NCBI GenBank assembly: GCA_029268515.1
Contig: JAQWNP010000006.1
Location: forward strand, 372,001-436,000
Source: Phycisphaerales bacterium
GTDB taxonomy: Bacteria > Planctomycetota > Phycisphaerae > Phycisphaerales > SM1A02
DNA length: 64,000 nt
Reading direction: 5' to 3'
In this document: positions 60,496-64,000 of the stretch, one piece after another
Numbering within the stretch: position 1 is the first letter of the stretch
Layout: each line of letters starts with the position of its first letter
Made by a program: the position numbers and the translations under genes
The notes under the pieces: generated by a model
Told to the model about the DNA's origin: nothing
The model's database searches: none
Seen by the model: the letters and a program-made list of their open reading frames with translations, nothing else

Positions 60496-62111
60496 GGTGG
60501 TGGGCCACCAGGTCGAGGATCGCCACGGCGGTTATCAGAGCGGCCCCGACCACCGCGATCTCGCTTGGGGCCCCGACGACGCTGAACAATAATCTCACCT
60601 GACTCTGTGCCAGCTAATTGCGCCCGCACTGAATCAATGCGTTGCATGATAAATGGGATGAGCGTTGGAACACCTCCTGGCCCACGACCGGCCCGCTGCC
60701 CTTCACCGATTTCTGCCATGTCACCATTAATACTGAGGCGCATCTCCTGAATTTTCTTTGGATCTTGTGTCTCTTCGACGAGTGGAGCAATCACTTTTAA
60801 GTACTTCTCGATCAGCGCTTCCAGCCGCACCTTGGTAAAGGCGCCAGCCATGAGTGATGCCAGTTTATCGCGGTATCTCTGTTTAAATTCTGGATGCTGA
60901 AAAAGGCGTGTTAGCAAAGGTCGTTCGATGACCCAGGGGCGAGCAATTGACCAGTTGGCAAGGACTCTTACAGGGGAACCAAAACTGAAACCGCCGAATG
61001 CTTCATTGATATCCCACGGCAAAAGGCGAGCCCGCCCATCTTGGGGATCAATAAAGACATAATAGTTGTGGATCATGCCTATGTAACTATCAAGATTGAC
61101 GAGTAATGATGTTGCGGCAAGGTAACCCGCGAGCATATCGAGATCTAACAATGATCCAATCTTGGCGTGAAACACATCGTCTGGCGCCTCATTAATCAAA
61201 CGCAATAGCTCCGCAAAGCGTAAGACCATCTCCTTGTTTTCACCACCTAATTTAATGTCATAGGCTTCATACGCACTTGGATCTTGTCCCATGTAACGCC
61301 ACTCTGAAACTTCTGGTTTTAACAAAAGCCCGTCCGCTGCTTTATCGCCAAAAGTGCGACGTATATAAGCCTTATCGACCTGTTCAACGATGACATACGG
61401 TCCTACATCATGCGTCTGCTGGGTATCTTCAAAATGTAATTTGATTGTGCTCCAACCAACGCCCGGGCTGGGAACACCTGCTGCGCGGTAGATCCCATAT
61501 CCAAGCTTTTCACGTAGATACGCTGGATCCTTAAATGAAATAGATAGGTTGAGCTTAGTACGCCCGTGAAAGTTCTGATCTTCAACGAACCTGTCGGTGT
61601 CGATCTTGAGCGGGCGTTTCATACTGCGCATTGACGATTGATAGGAAGAGTTTCCTTTGAACCGTAGGCCTACGTTATCTAAGACCTCACCATTGATAAC
61701 CACTTTGGCTAGCACGTATTCGTATTCGCTCTCATCCGGCATTGGGGCAGGCATTGCTGGTGGAGCCGGCACCATGCCCTGCCCTGGTTGATGGCTGGGG
61801 GGCGCATCCTGTTGGTTTTCAAATGGCGGTACCACTCCATTGGGCCGTCGTGGCTCTTGATCTGGCCGGCCCTTGGGACCACCGCGACCACGACGCCTGG
61901 GCCTGTCTGGTTCCATCGTGTTCCATTTATCTTGAGTCAGATAAATATCGATACGGAGCACGGTTTCACCCCGGAAGACTGAAGTCCAATACGCAGCCTC
62001 GTCCCCCCCTACTGGCGCTGGTGGATCTGCATCCTGCGCGAAAAGTGCAGAACCCAAAAAGCCCGTCACGGCAAGACTCATAACAATAAACCAACGAAGG
62101 ATGTCTGACAT
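60447..62111 (-). CDS. CotH kinase family secreted protein
   Basis: 554 residues; AGAGG lies 5 bases before the ATG. A signal peptide (about 1-25, LFAQ) exports it. After a Pro/Arg/Gly-rich insert (70-125) comes the CotH kinase domain: VGLRFKGNSSYQ, KRPLKIDTDRF, NLSISFKDPAYLREKLGY, GPYVIVEQVDKAYIRRTFG, LLVNLDSYIGMIHNYYVF and LLPWDINEAFG with the metal-binding Asp. CotH phosphorylates spore-coat proteins in Bacillus; planctomycetes have many secreted relatives of unknown target. The last 50 residues are low-complexity Arg/Gly/Pro. Confidence 0.88.
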   Translation of the reverse strand: MSDILRWFIVMSLAVTGFLGSALFAQDADPPAPVGGDEAAYWTSVFRGETVLRIDIYLTQDKWNTMEPDRPRRRGRGGPKGRPDQEPRRPNGVVPPFENQQDAPPSHQPGQGMVPAPPAMPAPMPDESEYEYVLAKVVINGEVLDNVGLRFKGNSSYQSSMRSMKRPLKIDTDRFVEDQNFHGRTKLNLSISFKDPAYLREKLGYGIYRAAGVPSPGVGWSTIKLHFEDTQQTHDVGPYVIVEQVDKAYIRRTFGDKAADGLLLKPEVSEWRYMGQDPSAYEAYDIKLGGENKEMVLRFAELLRLINEAPDDVFHAKIGSLLDLDMLAGYLAATSLLVNLDSYIGMIHNYYVFIDPQDGRARLLPWDINEAFGGFSFGSPVRVLANWSIARPWVIERPLLTRLFQHPEFKQRYRDKLASLMAGAFTKVRLEALIEKYLKVIAPLVEETQDPKKIQEMRLSINGDMAEIGEGQRAGRGPGGVPTLIPFIMQRIDSVRAQLAGTESGEIIVQRRRGPKRDRGGRGRSDNRRGDPRPGGPPPQQDGPAPSPSPGPGS

Positions 62112-62227
62112 AGATGCCTCTAAATCAAGTAAAACTTAGTGAGAATCATCGCCTCTCTTAATAGTGCCTGTTCAATACAAATCAGAACACCTTCATAACA
62201 AGAAGGTTCTAGAACTTTCTCGACGAC

Positions 62228-64000
62228 TTAGTGATTCGTCTCAGTCGTGATCACCCCTGCCTCAACTGTGGTGTGTTGCTCAAGAATAAGCTCATTAATC
62301 TTCGCTTCAAGATCAATATCGTTTGGATGCCCTGTCCACTGTATCACTCCAGCTTGATCAATGAGAAAGCAAATAGGTACATATTGGACTGCAAAACGCT
62401 TTGCACCTGTAGAATTCCATCCATCATTTTCCGATGGACACCATGCCTGTCTGACATTCCAGCAGTTCATCTTTGATACATGATCTTGAATCTTGCCAAG
62501 ATCATCATCGATACTGGCTCCGACAATGATCGCTTTACCTTTCCAATCGGTGCGTGCTTCCATCAGTTTGTCGTTGTGCGCCATCGGCGCCTGGCATGGA
62601 CCGCACCAACTTGCCCAGAAGTCAAGGAAAACAACCTGTCCACGTAGAGACTCAAGATCAAAATCATTAGAGCCATCTAAAGGCCTTAGGGTAATGTTGG
62701 GCGCCTCCATGCCTGGTATAGGTGGAAGGTATATTGTCTTTTCAACAGGCTTTTCGCCCACATCCGAAACCTGATTGATCACTTGTTCGTTCTTATCATC
62801 TACAACCACCACCAGGTAACCATCTTCAAAGAGTGAGCCTCGACAGAGAGGCAAGTTCGTCGCTTCCACGATTCCAGAATCTGGAACGGTCTGACTGAAA
62901 CTCACGACGCTCTTGTTAAATCGATCCAACAAGTGCACGACTTCAACTCGACTCCCCACAGCAGGTTTGCCATCAGCATTTTTGACCTTAATCAATAGCT
63001 TGCCGGGGCCGTGGGCGAGGGTTTCCATCGCCTGCTCGTCCCAACTTCGCATCGGAATAGCGTATTTCTTGACCTCCTTGTTGTTGATATCGCCGCCGCT
63101 TGCTTCGATTTCGCTCGTGCGATCAATCTCACCAAAGTAGTTGTAACTGACTACTTCTTCACCACCAAGATCTGTATCTGCGGAAGCATCGATTGCAAAG
63201 AGCCCCGGAGCAAGATCATTGAACTCCCAATCATAAGTGGATTTCTGGGTCCTAAACCGGTCAACAACGATCTCCCATCTTGATGTATCTGGTGCGACTA
63301 ACAACTCACCTCGAAGAACTTGATAGTCATGTGGCTTTGATTCATCTGGTTTAAAATTCAGGACAATATTGATTGGTTGAGGCAGCTCAAATTTCAACTG
63401 GCCACGTACAGCCTTTGGGTTGAGTAAATCTGAAACTGCCGCCCGTAAAAAACCGGGATGATTCACAAGCACCCAAATAGCCTCAACATCGACTGGCACC
63501 TGGAATTCGTATTGGCCCGCGCCGAGTTCTTTCAGAACGGCGCAACTAAAAGACTGTTTTTGACCCGCCACAATCTGGTCAGCTTCTTCGACATTACGAT
63601 CCCAAGTAATCGTTCCCATATCAGTCGCAAATATTGCTGGTGCCAAATCCCTTGGCAGCTTCTTGCCTTCCGGAGCAGTCAGTTGTAAATGAACCGTTCG
63701 GCTCGGACCAGGCACGACATTGATGACTGGATCTTCTTCGGATGTGGGTACTGAGTGAACCTCCCATCCAAATTCTTCCCCGCGTAAGACAACAGAAAGA
63801 GGCTCATCTTCATCTGGCAAATCCATGGAGATCTGTCCAGACGCATCAGTTCCTGTCCAAATCTGGCTCACCGCCCAAGGGCCATCAGCCCTCATAAGAA
63901 AGCCCTCTCCTTGTAAAGGGGCGCCATTGGCATCCCTCACATTGACAGTCAGCGTAGGGTTGCCTGTTTCCTGACTTGATGCGATTTGATCTTGACTGTG
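62228..64000 (-). CDS. TlpA-like thioredoxin-domain protein, 5' end beyond window
   Basis: At least 590 codons; the frame continues through position 64000 without a stop, so the N-terminus is outside. The visible part begins with an Ig-like or carboxypeptidase-regulatory beta domain (NPTLTVNVRDANGAPLQGEG), then further beta domains, and near the C-terminus a TlpA/ResA thioredoxin domain (LDFWASWCGPCQAPM with the CxxC, then GASIDDDLGKIQDHV and VPICFLIDQAGVIQW with the cis-Pro-type loop). Such proteins are periplasmic thiol-disulfide reductases. TGA stop at 62228. The partners are not in the window. Confidence 0.85.
   Translation of the reverse strand, partial: HSQDQIASSQETGNPTLTVNVRDANGAPLQGEGFLMRADGPWAVSQIWTGTDASGQISMDLPDEDEPLSVVLRGEEFGWEVHSVPTSEEDPVINVVPGPSRTVHLQLTAPEGKKLPRDLAPAIFATDMGTITWDRNVEEADQIVAGQKQSFSCAVLKELGAGQYEFQVPVDVEAIWVLVNHPGFLRAAVSDLLNPKAVRGQLKFELPQPINIVLNFKPDESKPHDYQVLRGELLVAPDTSRWEIVVDRFRTQKSTYDWEFNDLAPGLFAIDASADTDLGGEEVVSYNYFGEIDRTSEIEASGGDINNKEVKKYAIPMRSWDEQAMETLAHGPGKLLIKVKNADGKPAVGSRVEVVHLLDRFNKSVVSFSQTVPDSGIVEATNLPLCRGSLFEDGYLVVVVDDKNEQVINQVSDVGEKPVEKTIYLPPIPGMEAPNITLRPLDGSNDFDLESLRGQVVFLDFWASWCGPCQAPMAHNDKLMEARTDWKGKAIIVGASIDDDLGKIQDHVSKMNCWNVRQAWCPSENDGWNSTGAKRFAVQYVPICFLIDQAGVIQWTGHPNDIDLEAKINELILEQHTTVEAGVITTETNH

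Noticed and set aside
1-64000. tRNA, tmRNA, SRP RNA, RNase P RNA or CRISPR arrays
   Set aside because: I looked through the gaps for T-loop and other signature sequences and for regularly spaced repeats and found none convincing; a covariance-model scan would be decisive.

Overview
The window reads as chromosomal DNA of a planctomycete, most likely a marine member of the Phycisphaerae. The support is indirect: a secreted protein with a Planctomycetota-style PEP-CTERM-like tail ending in an Arg cluster, a dockerin-like Asp-loop protein, a CotH-kinase protein, a TlpA protein with Ig-like domains, zinc-ribbon membrane proteins, and scattered short operons with roughly balanced GC. I found no rRNA, convincing tRNA, CRISPR array, insertion sequence or prophage.

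Layout. 1-3.6 kb (minus): an edge-truncated secreted esterase coupled to an MFS transporter, then a START-like protein. 3.7-6.2 kb (plus): lipoprotein, RlmE methyltransferase and a dockerin-like protein behind a sigma-54-type promoter. 6.2-12.1 kb (minus): purL-purQ, a zinc-ribbon membrane protein and a Gfo/Idh dehydrogenase. 12.2-15.9 kb (plus): rnhA, rpsL, rpsG, a secreted protein and an E1-like ThiF/MoeB enzyme. 16.3-21.4 kb (plus): a large modular helical secreted protein, panB and an HtrA protease. Next come a PqiA-like membrane protein (minus), an Opp/Dpp-type ATPase, thyA-folA, a lipoprotein and a dihydrouridine synthase. 26.8-29.1 kb (minus): a paralogue of the helical protein and a XerC/XerD recombinase. 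29.3-33.2 kb (plus): a flagellar cluster (small ORF, flgF, flgG, flgA, flgH) behind a very good sigma-54-type promoter. 33.2-36.8 kb: trpS, a CPBP protease, trpC and a GT2 glycosyltransferase packed with no intergenic DNA.

36.8-45.4 kb (plus) is a branched-chain amino-acid catabolic run: two crotonases, acyl-CoA dehydrogenase, leucine dehydrogenase and the E1alpha, E1beta and E2 subunits of a branched-chain 2-oxoacid dehydrogenase; E3 is absent. 45.5-50.6 kb carries homologues of WbpA, WbpE, WbpD and WbpB, enough to make a UDP-2,3-diacetamido glucuronic acid sugar for surface glycans, with an MBL-fold hydrolase in between. A 650-base gap with strong hairpins precedes 3-hydroxyanthranilate dioxygenase; an MFS transporter and a YdiJ-like FAD/Fe-S dehydrogenase follow.

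56.2-60.5 kb is the most unusual stretch. An intact PEP-CTERM-like gene and an intact sodium:solute symporter gene are each also present as a decayed fragment, and a gene with different codon use sits between the two fragments. The window ends with a CotH-kinase protein and an edge-truncated TlpA-domain protein. The clearest unexplained signals are this A-b-C-a-B arrangement, the two sigma-54-type promoters, the modular LTxxQ-like secreted proteins (one with a membrane-anchor-like tail just after its stop codon), and the structured gap at 50.7-51.0 kb.
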